Positions 16,557 to 24,287 of a stretch of 64,000 bases of DNA are shown in pieces. The notes beneath the pieces were generated by a model. It was not told the DNA's origin. It saw only the letters and a program-made list of their open reading frames with translations, and did not search any database. The stretch spans positions 51,155-115,154 of the forward strand of contig NZ_JAHDTH010000002.1 in the NCBI RefSeq assembly GCF_018531445.1, given 5' to 3'. This DNA is from Pseudonocardia lacus. Lineage in GTDB: Bacteria > Actinomycetota > Actinomycetes > Mycobacteriales > Pseudonocardiaceae. Both the position numbers and the translations under genes were made by a program. Numbering within the stretch: position 1 is the first letter of the stretch; each line of letters starts with the position of its first letter.

Positions 16557-17606
16557 TCACGCCCGCAGGGTCGCCTCCAGGAAGGAGAACGGGCTCGGGG
16601 TCGCCACGATGCGGTCCAACGCGAAGCCTGCCGAGGAGAGGAGCTGCTCGAACTCGCCCGCGCTGCGCTCCTTGCCGCCCTGCATGGCGAGCATGACGAG
16701 GTCGATGGACTTGGTGAGGTGCGGCTCGTCGCCGTCCGGCACGATGCCCTCGACCACCACCAGCCGGGCTCCGGGCTCGGCGGCGGCCTCGATGCTGCCC
16801 AGGATGCGCCGGCACCTGTCGTCGTCCCAGTCGTGCAGGATGTAGGACAGGACGTAGACGTCGGCGGGCGGCACCGACTCGAAGAAGTCACCGGCCACCA
16901 CGTCGATCCGGTCGGTGAGCCCCTGCTGTTCGAGGTGGCGCCGGGCGTCGGGCACCACCTCGGGGACGTCGAACACGATGCCCCGCCGGTCCGGCTCGTT
17001 CTCCAGGAGCCGGACGAGCACCGAACCGCTCGCTCCACCGATGTCGGCGACGACCGCACCGCGGGGGAGCCGGTAGCCCTCGAACATCCCGGCGCGCAGG
17101 CCGCCGGTCACGTTGGCCATCGCGCCCGACAGCAGCTCGACCAGCTCGGCGTCCTTGACGATCCAGTCGAAGAACGGCTGCCCGAAGTAGTGGGTGGCCG
17201 CGGTCTCGCCCGTGCGGACGTTGTGCAGCAGTTCGCTGAACGGGAGGTAGTGGGTCTCCATCCAGAACAGGGTCGCGGCTCGTGCGGAGTCGGCGCCGTT
17301 CGCGGACAGGGTGGCGCCGAGCGGTGTGGTCTCGACGGTGCCGTCGGGCAGGTGCCGGAATACGCCGACCGGGGCGAGGGTCCGGATCAGCCTGCCCAGC
17401 GGCTCCGGCTGCGCTCCGCAGGCGGCCGCCAGGTCGGCGACGGTCTTCGGGCCGTCGTCGAGCTGCGTGGCGATGTCGAGCTTCGCGACGACGTACAGCG
17501 CCTGGGAGAGCTGGAACCCGCCGACGAGCTGGATCATCTGCATCGCCGGGGGAAGCTCGCCGGTGGGCTGATCCGGAGCAGCGCCAGTGGGAGCGGTATC
17601 GGACAC
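16557..17606 (-). CDS. SAM-dependent O-methyltransferase (Methyltransf_2 type)
   Basis: 349-aa small-molecule O-methyltransferase of the plant/actinomycete type. A dimerisation winged-helix domain is at residues 20-100 (MQMIQLVGGFQLSQALYVVA). The SAM-binding loop is VVADIGGASGSVLVRLLE near 180, followed by FDVPEVV, DVVAGDFFESVPPADVYVL and LSYILHDWDDDRCRRIL, which contains the catalytic His. Such enzymes methylate phenolic or polyketide hydroxyls in secondary metabolism, but no biosynthetic cluster is visible around it. Upstream 220 bp hold a hairpin and no gene. Confidence 0.88.
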   Translation of the reverse strand: MSDTAPTGAAPDQPTGELPPAMQMIQLVGGFQLSQALYVVAKLDIATQLDDGPKTVADLAAACGAQPEPLGRLIRTLAPVGVFRHLPDGTVETTPLGATLSANGADSARAATLFWMETHYLPFSELLHNVRTGETAATHYFGQPFFDWIVKDAELVELLSGAMANVTGGLRAGMFEGYRLPRGAVVADIGGASGSVLVRLLENEPDRRGIVFDVPEVVPDARRHLEQQGLTDRIDVVAGDFFESVPPADVYVLSYILHDWDDDRCRRILGSIEAAAEPGARLVVVEGIVPDGDEPHLTKSIDLVMLAMQGGKERSAGEFEQLLSSAGFALDRIVATPSPFSFLEATLRA

Positions 17607-17727
17607 GTCAGTTCTCCTTGGTCACGTTCGCTTCGACGACCACGCGCGATCGTCGATGAGCACCCGACCACCTTCGGGGCGCGGACGGCTCCTCTCCATC
17701 CCGTGACCCAGGGACGGTGCCGATCCC

Positions 17728-17749
17728 GATCCCCCGATCGTGGGGGGTC
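17728..17749 (-). terminator. Hairpin downstream of LuxR gene
   Basis: GATCCCCC-GATCGT-GGGGGGTC forms an 8-bp stem (one T-G pair) with a 6-base loop about 80 bp after the LuxR stop. There is no T-run, so it is only terminator-like. Confidence 0.4.
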
Positions 17750-17827
17750 CGGGGTCGCGGGCTGCTCCGCTTCGCAGCTGTCGACGGCCGGCGCGTCGGT
17801 CGACGTGGCCGGGGGGTGAAGCCCGCG

Positions 17828-19105
17828 TCACCAGTGCGTGTGCGCGGCCTGCCAGTCGATCCCTGGTCGGACGACGTCATCGAACAGCGTGGCCACGAGC
17901 TCGCCGCGGCTGGCCACGCCGACCTTGCGGAAGACCGCCTTGAGGTGGTCGCGCACCGTGTGCGGCGAGAGGTGGAGCTCCGCGGCGATCTCGTTGGTGG
18001 ACAGGCCACCGGCCACGGCGCGGGTGACCTCCTGCTCGCGCGCGGTGAGGCCGTGGGCGTCGAGGAGGATCGGCGCGACGTGGCTCGACGACGCCGGCAT
18101 GATGACCAGCGCCGTCGAGGCGGCGGCACCCCCGACCGCCGCCTGCCGGGACGCCGTGACGGTCAGCCAGCGACCGCTCGGCACCCGCAGCCGAACTGTC
18201 GCCGGGCCGTCGTCGCGTCCCGCGGTCACCGCCGCGGCCCGCGCGGCGAGGGCGGTGCTCACGGTCCGGAACTGGTACTTGTCCCACCACCCCTCGCCCG
18301 CGAGCTCGGTGAACCAGCGTTGGGCCTGCAGGTCCATCGACACCAACGCGTCGTCCGGCCCGAAGACGGCGATCCCGGGGTGGTCCGGGCCGGTGGATGC
18401 CGCGTCGGGCTGCGTGACGGCCGCGATCGTCGCCAGCGAGGCGGCGATCCGGGAACCCGCCGCGGCGACCCGGTCCACCTCCCGGGCGGTGAACGGCGGG
18501 CGCCCGACCCGGCGCATCAACACCGCGACACCCCACGTGCGACCCCCGGTGCGCATCGCGACGCGCAGCTCGTCGCCGTAGGCGAGCGGGCGCAGGAACT
18601 CCCGGTAGCGCGCGCTGCGCCGCAGGTTGCCGTCCGTGGCGGCGAGCAGGGTGGCGGCCGGCTGGTCCGAGCGGGCGAGATCCCGGAAGAGGAGCACGTC
18701 CTCCACCGTGTTCTCGCGATGCCAGTAGTCCCTGCACCTGCCCTGCTCGACGTTCTCGATGAGCACCGGGTTGGCGGGCAGCATCGTCGCCGGGTCGACG
18801 GCGAACCACCCGGCCGCGTCGAAGGGGACACTGCGACGCAGCCGCACCGACGCCCGGGCGAACACCTGGGCGTCGGGCTCGACCGGCGGAGCGGGCGATA
18901 CGGCCGGCGGTGCCACGGCGGACGACGACCCGCCGCTCCCCGGGCGCGCTCGGGAGCCACCGCCGAAAACGGCGTGACCCGGCTGGTCGGCCCGGATCAC
19001 GCCGCTGGGGTCGTAGCCGCTCTGCACCGCCCGGAGCCTACGCAGCGTCGCGATCGGGAGCACCCGCGTGCTCAGGCCGGTTGACGCAGGCGGTCCGGTC
19101 AGCAC
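17828..19105 (-). CDS. LuxR family transcriptional regulator with GAF-like sensor region
   Basis: 425-aa regulator. The C-terminal LuxR helix-turn-helix is clear: LTAREQEVTRAVAGGLSTNE, then LHLSPHTVRDHLKAVFRKVG (residues about 350-405). The region about 75-230 (RSVPFDAAGWFAVDPATMLP) resembles the GAF-type sensor of a large actinobacterial LuxR group. The first about 75 residues are Ser/Gly/Pro-rich low complexity, so the true start may lie downstream. Ligand unknown. The upstream TetR gene ends 23 bp before, so the two may be co-transcribed. Confidence 0.8.
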   Translation of the reverse strand: MLTGPPASTGLSTRVLPIATLRRLRAVQSGYDPSGVIRADQPGHAVFGGGSRARPGSGGSSSAVAPPAVSPAPPVEPDAQVFARASVRLRRSVPFDAAGWFAVDPATMLPANPVLIENVEQGRCRDYWHRENTVEDVLLFRDLARSDQPAATLLAATDGNLRRSARYREFLRPLAYGDELRVAMRTGGRTWGVAVLMRRVGRPPFTAREVDRVAAAGSRIAASLATIAAVTQPDAASTGPDHPGIAVFGPDDALVSMDLQAQRWFTELAGEGWWDKYQFRTVSTALAARAAAVTAGRDDGPATVRLRVPSGRWLTVTASRQAAVGGAAASTALVIMPASSSHVAPILLDAHGLTAREQEVTRAVAGGLSTNEIAAELHLSPHTVRDHLKAVFRKVGVASRGELVATLFDDVVRPGIDWQAAHTHW

Positions 19106-19128
19106 ACCCTCGGCCCCGCTGGACGAGC

Positions 19129-19743
19129 TCAGTGCGACTGCCGGACGATCCGGTCGCGCTCATCGGCTCCGGCGACGCCGGACCGGATCGCCTCGATCAG
19201 CAGCCGAACGAGCTGCTCCACGCCGACCCGCCAGGTGTCCTTGGCCAGGTGCCCGCTGAGTTCCAGTTCGGCGATGCCGTGCGCGCTGGACAGCACCAGG
19301 GCGCCGTAGCGGTGTGCGTCGGGTTCGCCGACCACGTCCGCGACGAGGGTGAGGAACACACTCTCCAGGCGGCTCGCGGCGGCGGCGGACGCCGGCGTGT
19401 CGGCCGGGATGCTGAACATCAACGCGTACAGGTGCGGCTGCCGGCGGGCGACCGCGATCAGGCCCAGGACCGCTCGCTGGAGCCGTGCGCCCGGGTCGGC
19501 GTCGAGATCGGCACGCAGCTGCTCCACGTCGTCCGCCAGCGAGTTCCACGCCTCGACCGCGAGCTGGGTGAGCAGGTGCTCCTTGTTCTCGAAGTGCCCG
19601 TAGGGCGCGCCGCGCGAGACCCCGGCGAGGGCCCCCACCGCGCGGAGGGTGACGGCCTCGGGCCCTCCCTCGTCGAGCAGCTGGGATGCCGCGCGGATGA
19701 GAGCTCGCCGCGTCGCTGCCGCCGTCTCGGCTCGTGTCACCAC
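19129..19743 (-). CDS. TetR/AcrR family transcriptional regulator
   Basis: One-component repressor, 204 aa from GTG at 19743. The HTH is residues about 8-55 (ALIRAASQLLDEGGPEAVTL, then AGVSRGAPYGHFENKEHLL). The ligand domain has a TetR C-terminal form with QPHLYALMFSIP. An upstream ATG at 19770 (MTLSNRLSG) lies exactly on the operator at 19759-19769. The later GTG is preferred because TAGACT, a good -10, sits just before it. The gene is divergent from the SnoaL-like gene, with two identical-type operators between them. Confidence 0.86.
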   Translation of the reverse strand: MVTRAETAAATRRALIRAASQLLDEGGPEAVTLRAVGALAGVSRGAPYGHFENKEHLLTQLAVEAWNSLADDVEQLRADLDADPGARLQRAVLGLIAVARRQPHLYALMFSIPADTPASAAAASRLESVFLTLVADVVGEPDAHRYGALVLSSAHGIAELELSGHLAKDTWRVGVEQLVRLLIEAIRSGVAGADERDRIVRQSH

Positions 19744-19758
19744 GCCCGACAGTCTATT

Positions 19759-19769
19759 TGACAATGTCA
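19759..19769. promoter_or_regulatory. TetR operator 1 (TGACA-N-TGTCA)
   Basis: TGACAATGTCA is a perfect inverted repeat with one central base. It overlaps the -35 TTGACA (19758-19763) of the SnoaL gene and the -10 TAGACT side of the TetR gene. Confidence 0.7.
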
Positions 19770-19793
19770 TCTGAAAGGGCCATCGTCGTTCAC

Positions 19794-20309
19794 ATGACAC
19801 TGTCACATGAACTGCCCGCCGTCGATCCCGCCGTCCGCCGCCTGCATGATCGTGCCGAGATCAGCGATGTCCAGCTCCGGTACGCCACGGGCACCGACTC
19901 CCACGACTGGGAGCTCTTCCGCAGCTGCTTCACCGAGGAGGTCGAGGTCGACTTCAGCGACGGCTTCGGTCAGCCCGTCGTCCGGGTGGACGCCGATGAC
20001 TGGGTCAGGGCCACGGCACCGCGGATGGAGTCCTTCCGGGCGACCCAGCACATGATCACCAATCTCGTCATCACCTTCGACGACGACGACCGGGCCACCT
20101 GCGTCGCCTACGTCCGGGCCAGCCACCACCTCCCGAACGGCACCGGCGACAGCGACCAGACCGTGTACGGGTACTACACCAACCGCTTCGAGCGGACCGC
20201 GCACGGCTGGCGGATCGCCGCGGTCAAGCTGACCGCTCTCTGGATGACCGGGAACTTCGGCATCTTCCAGGCCGCCATGGCTCCTCAGGAGCACGGTCGC
20301 AACAGGTGA
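19794..20309 (+). CDS. SnoaL-like / NTF2 family protein
   Basis: 171-aa alpha+beta barrel protein of the SnoaL/NTF2 superfamily: RRLHDRAEISDVQLRYATGT helix pair, then DWELFRSCFTEEVEVDF and TAHGWRIAAVKLTALWMTGN. Family members are polyketide cyclases, dehydratases or ligand-binding partners; the reaction here is unknown. TTGACA-17 bp-CATCGT upstream places transcription start at or next to the ATG, so the message is probably leaderless. The ATG is part of operator 2. The same fold is fused to the monooxygenase at 24.3-26.5 kb. Confidence 0.85.
   Translation: MTLSHELPAVDPAVRRLHDRAEISDVQLRYATGTDSHDWELFRSCFTEEVEVDFSDGFGQPVVRVDADDWVRATAPRMESFRATQHMITNLVITFDDDDRATCVAYVRASHHLPNGTGDSDQTVYGYYTNRFERTAHGWRIAAVKLTALWMTGNFGIFQAAMAPQEHGRNR
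19795..19805. promoter_or_regulatory. TetR operator 2 (TGACA-N-TGTCA)
   Basis: TGACACTGTCA is a second perfect repeat of the same form, centred 36 bp from operator 1, and it covers codons 1-4 of the SnoaL gene. Confidence 0.7.
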
Positions 20310-20336
20310 GTGGCCGGGTCGGTCGCCGTCGACTCC

Positions 20337-20786
20337 TCAGCCGGCTCGGCGAGGGCGACGCCCCAGCGCGAGCGACGCCCCCAGCAGCGACAGGCAGAGC
20401 GAACCGATGAGGATGTTGACCTCCACACCCATCAACGTGTTGGCCGGCGAGTCGCGGAACTCCTCGTCGACCAGGGCGGTGCCCGGGAACGCGGCGGCGC
20501 CGTACATCCCCACCCAGGGTGCGGACAACATCGCCGTCGCGATCAGCCGGTTGTGGTCCGGGTCCCCGTGTGGGGAGGTCAGCAGCCGCAGGCCGACGGC
20601 ACCGAGCACCGTGCTCATGACGATGTACTGGGCGTTGTGGAACTTGGCGTGCGCGGGCCAGCGGGGATTGCGCAGGTGCTGGCGGGCTGTCACGGGCAGC
20701 AGGGCGTCGACGACGAGCGGCCCGACGGCCGTACCGGCCGCGATCAGACCGACCAGTGCGCGCGACGCTCTCTTCCTCGAAGTCAT
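20337..20786 (-). CDS. Small membrane protein (DUF6640-like)
   Basis: 149-aa protein with about four hydrophobic segments (ALVGLIAAGTAVGPLVV, YIVMSTVLGAVGLRLL, LIATAMLSAPWVGMYGAAA, LMGVEVNILIGSLCLSLLGA). A conserved-looking loop PRWPAHAKFHNAQ lies between helices 1 and 2, resembling the DUF6640 group; that name is from memory and not certain. Function unknown. It starts 13 bp after the SDR stop and is most likely in the same operon. Confidence 0.72.
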   Translation of the reverse strand: MTSRKRASRALVGLIAAGTAVGPLVVDALLPVTARQHLRNPRWPAHAKFHNAQYIVMSTVLGAVGLRLLTSPHGDPDHNRLIATAMLSAPWVGMYGAAAFPGTALVDEEFRDSPANTLMGVEVNILIGSLCLSLLGASLALGRRPRRAG

Positions 20787-20799
20787 GGGTTCCCCCGAT

Positions 20800-21636
20800 T
20801 CAGCGCTTGACGGTGAAACCGGCGTCGACGGGCAGTGCGACCCCGGTGATGTAGCGGGCCTCGTCGCAGGCGAGCCAGGCGACGGCGTTGGCGATGTCGC
20901 GTGCCTCGACCATGGTCACCGGCAGCGCGTTCGCCATCGCGTGCCCCTGGAGGGCGGCGTCCCGGAGGAGCTTCTGCGCCGTGTCGTTGAGGATCATCGG
21001 GGTGTCCACGCCGGTGGGGTGCACGGTGTTCACCCGGATGCTGTGCCGGGCCAGGATGTTGGCGTAGGAGCGCATCAGACCGACGATCCCGTGCTTCGAC
21101 GCGGTGTAGGCGAGACCGCCGGGTTCGGCCGCGTGGGCACCCGCACCCATCCCGTTGAGCCCGGCCGTGGAGCTGGTGAGGACGATCGAGCCCCCCTCGC
21201 CCTGCTCGACCAGGAGCGGGCGGGCCACCTCGACCGTGTTGAAGGTGCCGGTGAGGTTGACCTCGATCCCGTCGGCCCACTGGGCGGAGGTGCCCTCCCC
21301 CGCCTCCGCGAGCGGGAAGACGCCGGCGTTGGCGACGACCACGTCGACCCGTCCGAACCGGCCGACGCCCCGCTCGAAGGCGGCTTGCAGCGCCGCCCGG
21401 TCGCGCACGTCCGCGGCTTCGGCGTGGATCCGGCGATCGAGCTTCTCGACCGCGCGCACGGTCTCTTCGAGATCCTCGGTGGTGCCCAGCGGATAGGGCA
21501 CGGTCCGCATCGGTGCGCAGATGTCGACCGCGATGATGTCGGCCCCCTCCTCCGCCATCCGGACGGCGTGCGCACGGCCCTGCCCGCGCGCCGCTCCGGT
21601 GATGAAGGCGACCTTGCCCGCCAGCGTGCCCGTCAT
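20800..21636 (-). CDS. Mycofactocin-coupled SDR family oxidoreductase
   Basis: 278-aa short-chain dehydrogenase of the subgroup whose tightly bound NAD is recycled by mycofactocin (TIGR03971-type). The N-terminus [20 protein letters not shown] and the insert after strand 2 ([20 protein letters not shown]) are the subgroup hallmarks. The active site is [10 protein letters not shown], then [13 protein letters not shown] near residue 185, followed by [16 protein letters not shown]. It probably oxidises a secondary alcohol. No mycofactocin biosynthetic genes are in the window. The 200 bp upstream contain two hairpins. Confidence 0.9.
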   Translation of the reverse strand: MTGTLAGKVAFITGAARGQGRAHAVRMAEEGADIIAVDICAPMRTVPYPLGTTEDLEETVRAVEKLDRRIHAEAADVRDRAALQAAFERGVGRFGRVDVVVANAGVFPLAEAGEGTSAQWADGIEVNLTGTFNTVEVARPLLVEQGEGGSIVLTSSTAGLNGMGAGAHAAEPGGLAYTASKHGIVGLMRSYANILARHSIRVNTVHPTGVDTPMILNDTAQKLLRDAALQGHAMANALPVTMVEARDIANAVAWLACDEARYITGVALPVDAGFTVKR

Positions 21637-21731
21637 GTGCTTCTCCTTCGTCGAATGTGGATGCGGTCGCGCTGGTCGGAGCCCGGCGCCGGTGTCGATG
21701 ACCGTCGCCGTGCCGTGTAATGCCGACCACT

Positions 21732-21782
21732 CGCCGCCACGAGGCGGCGGACCGCGGGGCCGGCCGCCTCGAAGGGCCGGCC
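21732..21782 (-). terminator. Two tandem GC hairpins after the TetR gene
   Basis: CGCCGCC-ACGA-GGCGGCG (21732-21749) and GGCCGGCC-N9-GGCCGGCC (21758-21782) are perfect 7-bp and 8-bp stems in the gap between the TetR stop and the SDR start. No T-run follows, so termination is only suggested. Confidence 0.45.
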
Positions 21783-21838
21783 GGGTGCTCGGGCTGGTCA
21801 GCTCGGCTGCGGGATGTCGCTGACCGAGGACCCCGGGA

Positions 21839-22426
21839 TCAGGCCGTGCCGGCCCGACCGGGACGCACGAGGGTTTCGAGCAGGGTCATCGCGGCGTCGT
21901 TGAGCTTCGCCAGGTCCGCCCCGCCGTCGCGCTCGACCCACTGGGCGTAGGCGACGGCGAACACCTGGCTGCCCACGCGCGCGGCGAGATGGGCCGCCTT
22001 CTCCTCCACTCCGCGGCGCTGCAGGGCGTCGATGAACCCCATCGTGATGTCGTGCTGCTTGATCAGGTCGCGTTCCAGCAGACCCGGGTTGGCCGCGATC
22101 ACGGCATGGCGCTGGCGTTGCAGCTCCATGCCGGGACCGGTCCAGTCGAACTCGGCCAGGACCGTGGTCACGACGTGCAGCGGCTCCGAGACGTCGGGAG
22201 CATCGAGGACCGCCTGGACGAGTGCCGCGCGGATCCGCTCCGACTCGGCGAACAGCACCTCGGCCTTGTCCGAGAAGTACCGGAAGAACGTGCGGGTCGT
22301 GACACGCGCACGGTTCGCGATCTCGACGACGCTCGTGCTCTCGAAACCTTGTTCCTCGAACAGCTCCAGAGCGGCCCTCGTCAGTCGGTCCGCGCTGCCC
22401 TGTTCCCAGCGGGGCATGGCCTCCAC
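21839..22426 (-). CDS. TetR/AcrR family transcriptional regulator
   Basis: 195-aa repressor. The HTH spans residues about 12-58 ([20 protein letters not shown], then [20 protein letters not shown]), the MftR-like pattern with TTRTFFRYF. The start is GTG at 22426, or ATG at 22417 ([12 protein letters not shown]). Its promoter carries the operator GTCACGCCGTGAC at 22441-22453, and very similar sites precede the monooxygenase operon at 26.56-26.61 kb. It is therefore the likely local regulator of both. Lies immediately downstream of the esterase gene on the same strand. Confidence 0.88.
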   Translation of the reverse strand: MEAMPRWEQGSADRLTRAALELFEEQGFESTSVVEIANRARVTTRTFFRYFSDKAEVLFAESERIRAALVQAVLDAPDVSEPLHVVTTVLAEFDWTGPGMELQRQRHAVIAANPGLLERDLIKQHDITMGFIDALQRRGVEEKAAHLAARVGSQVFAVAYAQWVERDGGADLAKLNDAAMTLLETLVRPGRAGTA

Positions 22427-22440
22427 CCTACCGGCGTCAT

Positions 22441-22453
22441 GTCACGCCGTGAC
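22441..22453. promoter_or_regulatory. TetR autoregulatory operator
   Basis: GTCACG-C-CGTGAC is a perfect 6-1-6 inverted repeat 15 bp upstream of the TetR start. It matches the core of the two sites before the monooxygenase gene. Confidence 0.65.
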
Positions 22454-22467
22454 GCAGCTCGCCCGCG

Positions 22468-23370
22468 CTACGCCGGGACCGCGCCGACATGCTGTCGCAG
22501 GAACAGCGCCGCACGATCGAGGGCCTGGTCCGCCTCGTCGAGGAGACCCACGAAGTTCTGGAACACGTGGGGCACTCCCGCGGTGACGTCGAGCAGGACG
22601 TCCACGCCGGCCGACACCGCGCGCGTCGCCGCGACGACCGAGTCGTCGAGCAGGACCTCGTGGGAACCCGCCTGGAGCAGCATCGGCGGGAACCCGGTCA
22701 GGTCGCCGCTGACGGCCGGGCTCAGCAGCGGCTGGCGCACGTCCGCCCCGGGGCCGTACATCGCGACGAACGGCCGCAGCCGCTCGCGGGTGAAGATCGG
22801 GTCGATGCCCTCCTTGGCGCTCATGCTCACGCTGCTGAGGGTCAGGTCGAGGCACGGCGAGAAGGCCACGACCGCCGCGGGAACGGGCAGCCCCCGTTCG
22901 CGGGCCTGCATGACGGTCGTGACGGCGAGGCCGCCACCGGCCGAGTCCCCGGCGAAGGCGATGTGCGCCGGATCGACTCCGTCATCGAGCAACGCCCGGT
23001 AGGCGTCGACGCCGTCGTGGATCGCCGCCGGGAACGGATTCTCCGGCGCCAGCCGGTAGTCCAGCGAGAACGCGCGACTCCGCGAACGCGACACGAGATG
23101 GGCGGTCAGGGACAGCGACGTTTCCGGGGACCCGAGTGCCCAGGCGCCCCCGTGGAAGTACAGGATCGTCCCCCGGGCCTGCTGTTCAGCGGGCTCCACC
23201 ACGAGCGCGCGACGGGTTCCCAACACCGTCTCCGAGGTGCCGACCGCCTCCGGGACGACGCTCATCGCCTGCCGCGCGGCGAACGCGGCGCGCATCTCCG
23301 CCAGGTCGCGCGGCACCGGCTGCGGCGCCCGCAGGATCGCGTCGACCTCGGCCCGCTGTTCGCTGCTCAC
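22468..23370 (-). CDS. Alpha/beta hydrolase, HSL-type esterase
   Basis: 300-aa carboxylesterase of the hormone-sensitive lipase group. Oxyanion motif HGGAW near residue 73, nucleophile GDSAGG near 141, and the catalytic His in DVTAGVPHVFQNF near 270. The ATG overlaps the stop of the upstream oxidoreductase by 4 bp, so translation is coupled. In a Baeyer-Villiger operon such an esterase would hydrolyse the ester or lactone that the monooxygenase makes; that role is inferred from position. Confidence 0.9.
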   Translation of the reverse strand: MSSEQRAEVDAILRAPQPVPRDLAEMRAAFAARQAMSVVPEAVGTSETVLGTRRALVVEPAEQQARGTILYFHGGAWALGSPETSLSLTAHLVSRSRSRAFSLDYRLAPENPFPAAIHDGVDAYRALLDDGVDPAHIAFAGDSAGGGLAVTTVMQARERGLPVPAAVVAFSPCLDLTLSSVSMSAKEGIDPIFTRERLRPFVAMYGPGADVRQPLLSPAVSGDLTGFPPMLLQAGSHEVLLDDSVVAATRAVSAGVDVLLDVTAGVPHVFQNFVGLLDEADQALDRAALFLRQHVGAVPA

Positions 23371-24287
23371 GCCGCGCCCGACCCTGCGGGGACGACGACG
23401 ACGGTCCGTCCGGCAGCGTGCCCGGCTTCGTTGCGCGCCTGCGCGGCCGCGGTGTCGGCCAGCGGGAACGCCGTCTCGACCGGGATGCGCAGCACCCCCT
23501 CGACGTGCAGCGCGGCGGCAGCGCGCAAGGCGGCGGCGATGTCGGTGGGCACGAACGAGACCTGCGCTCCGAGTCGCGGAGCGGTGAAGTCCGCTATGGA
23601 CACGACCTTGGCCGGATCGCCGGTGAGCCCGATGCAGTCCGCGATGACACCCGAACCGGACACGTCCAGCGCGGCGTCGACACCGTTCGGGGCCAGCGCG
23701 CGAACCCGGTCGACGAACCCGTCGCCGTACGTCGTCGGCAGCGCACCGAGCCCGCGGAGGTAGTCCTGGTTGGCCGGGCTCGCGGTGCCGATGACGGTGA
23801 TCCCCCGCTCCCGGGCGATCTGGACCGCGGCCGTGCCGACGCCGCCGGAGGCGCCACTGATCAGCACCGTGTGGCCGGGCTCCAGGCCGACCTGGTCGAG
23901 GATGCGGAACGCCGTCTCGACCGGGATCGGGTACCCGGCCGCTTCCTCGAAGGACAGGCTGTCGGGCTTCACCGCCCAGGCGTCGAGCACCGCGTACTCG
24001 GCGAAGACGCCGGTGCCGACACCGAACACCGCGTCGCCGACCTCGACGTCGGACACGCCCTCACCGACCTGGTCGACCACCCCGGACGCGTCCGAACCCG
24101 TACCGCTGGGCAGCCGGACATCGATCATCTGGCGCATGTGGCCCGCGCGGATCTTCCAGTCCAGCCCGTTGACCCCGGCCGCGCGCACCTCGATGCGGAC
24201 CTGACCCGGCCCCGGGCGCGGCTCCTCGACGTCGACGAGAGCGAGCACGTCCGGAGGGCCGTACCGCTCGAATCGAATCGCCTTCAT
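23367..24287 (-). CDS. NADP-dependent quinone oxidoreductase-like MDR protein
   Basis: 306-aa zinc-independent medium-chain dehydrogenase/reductase. MKAIRFERYGPPDVLALVDV at the start, AAGVNGLDWKIRAGH near residue 37, and the Rossmann motif VLISGASGGVGTAAVQIARE near 147. No zinc-binding Cys/His sets are seen, as expected for the quinone-reductase subgroup. The ATG overlaps the stop of the monooxygenase (ATGA) and its stop overlaps the esterase start, so it is the middle gene of a coupled three-gene operon. Substrate unknown; an enone or quinone is likely. Confidence 0.88.
   Translation of the reverse strand: MKAIRFERYGPPDVLALVDVEEPRPGPGQVRIEVRAAGVNGLDWKIRAGHMRQMIDVRLPSGTGSDASGVVDQVGEGVSDVEVGDAVFGVGTGVFAEYAVLDAWAVKPDSLSFEEAAGYPIPVETAFRILDQVGLEPGHTVLISGASGGVGTAAVQIARERGITVIGTASPANQDYLRGLGALPTTYGDGFVDRVRALAPNGVDAALDVSGSGVIADCIGLTGDPAKVVSIADFTAPRLGAQVSFVPTDIAAALRAAAALHVEGVLRIPVETAFPLADTAAAQARNEAGHAAGRTVVVVPAGSGAA

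Noticed and set aside
21693..21702. TGTCGATGAC upstream of the mycofactocin SDR, a possible further TetR site
   Set aside because: It matches only the outer GTC/GAC of the motif; too weak to call.
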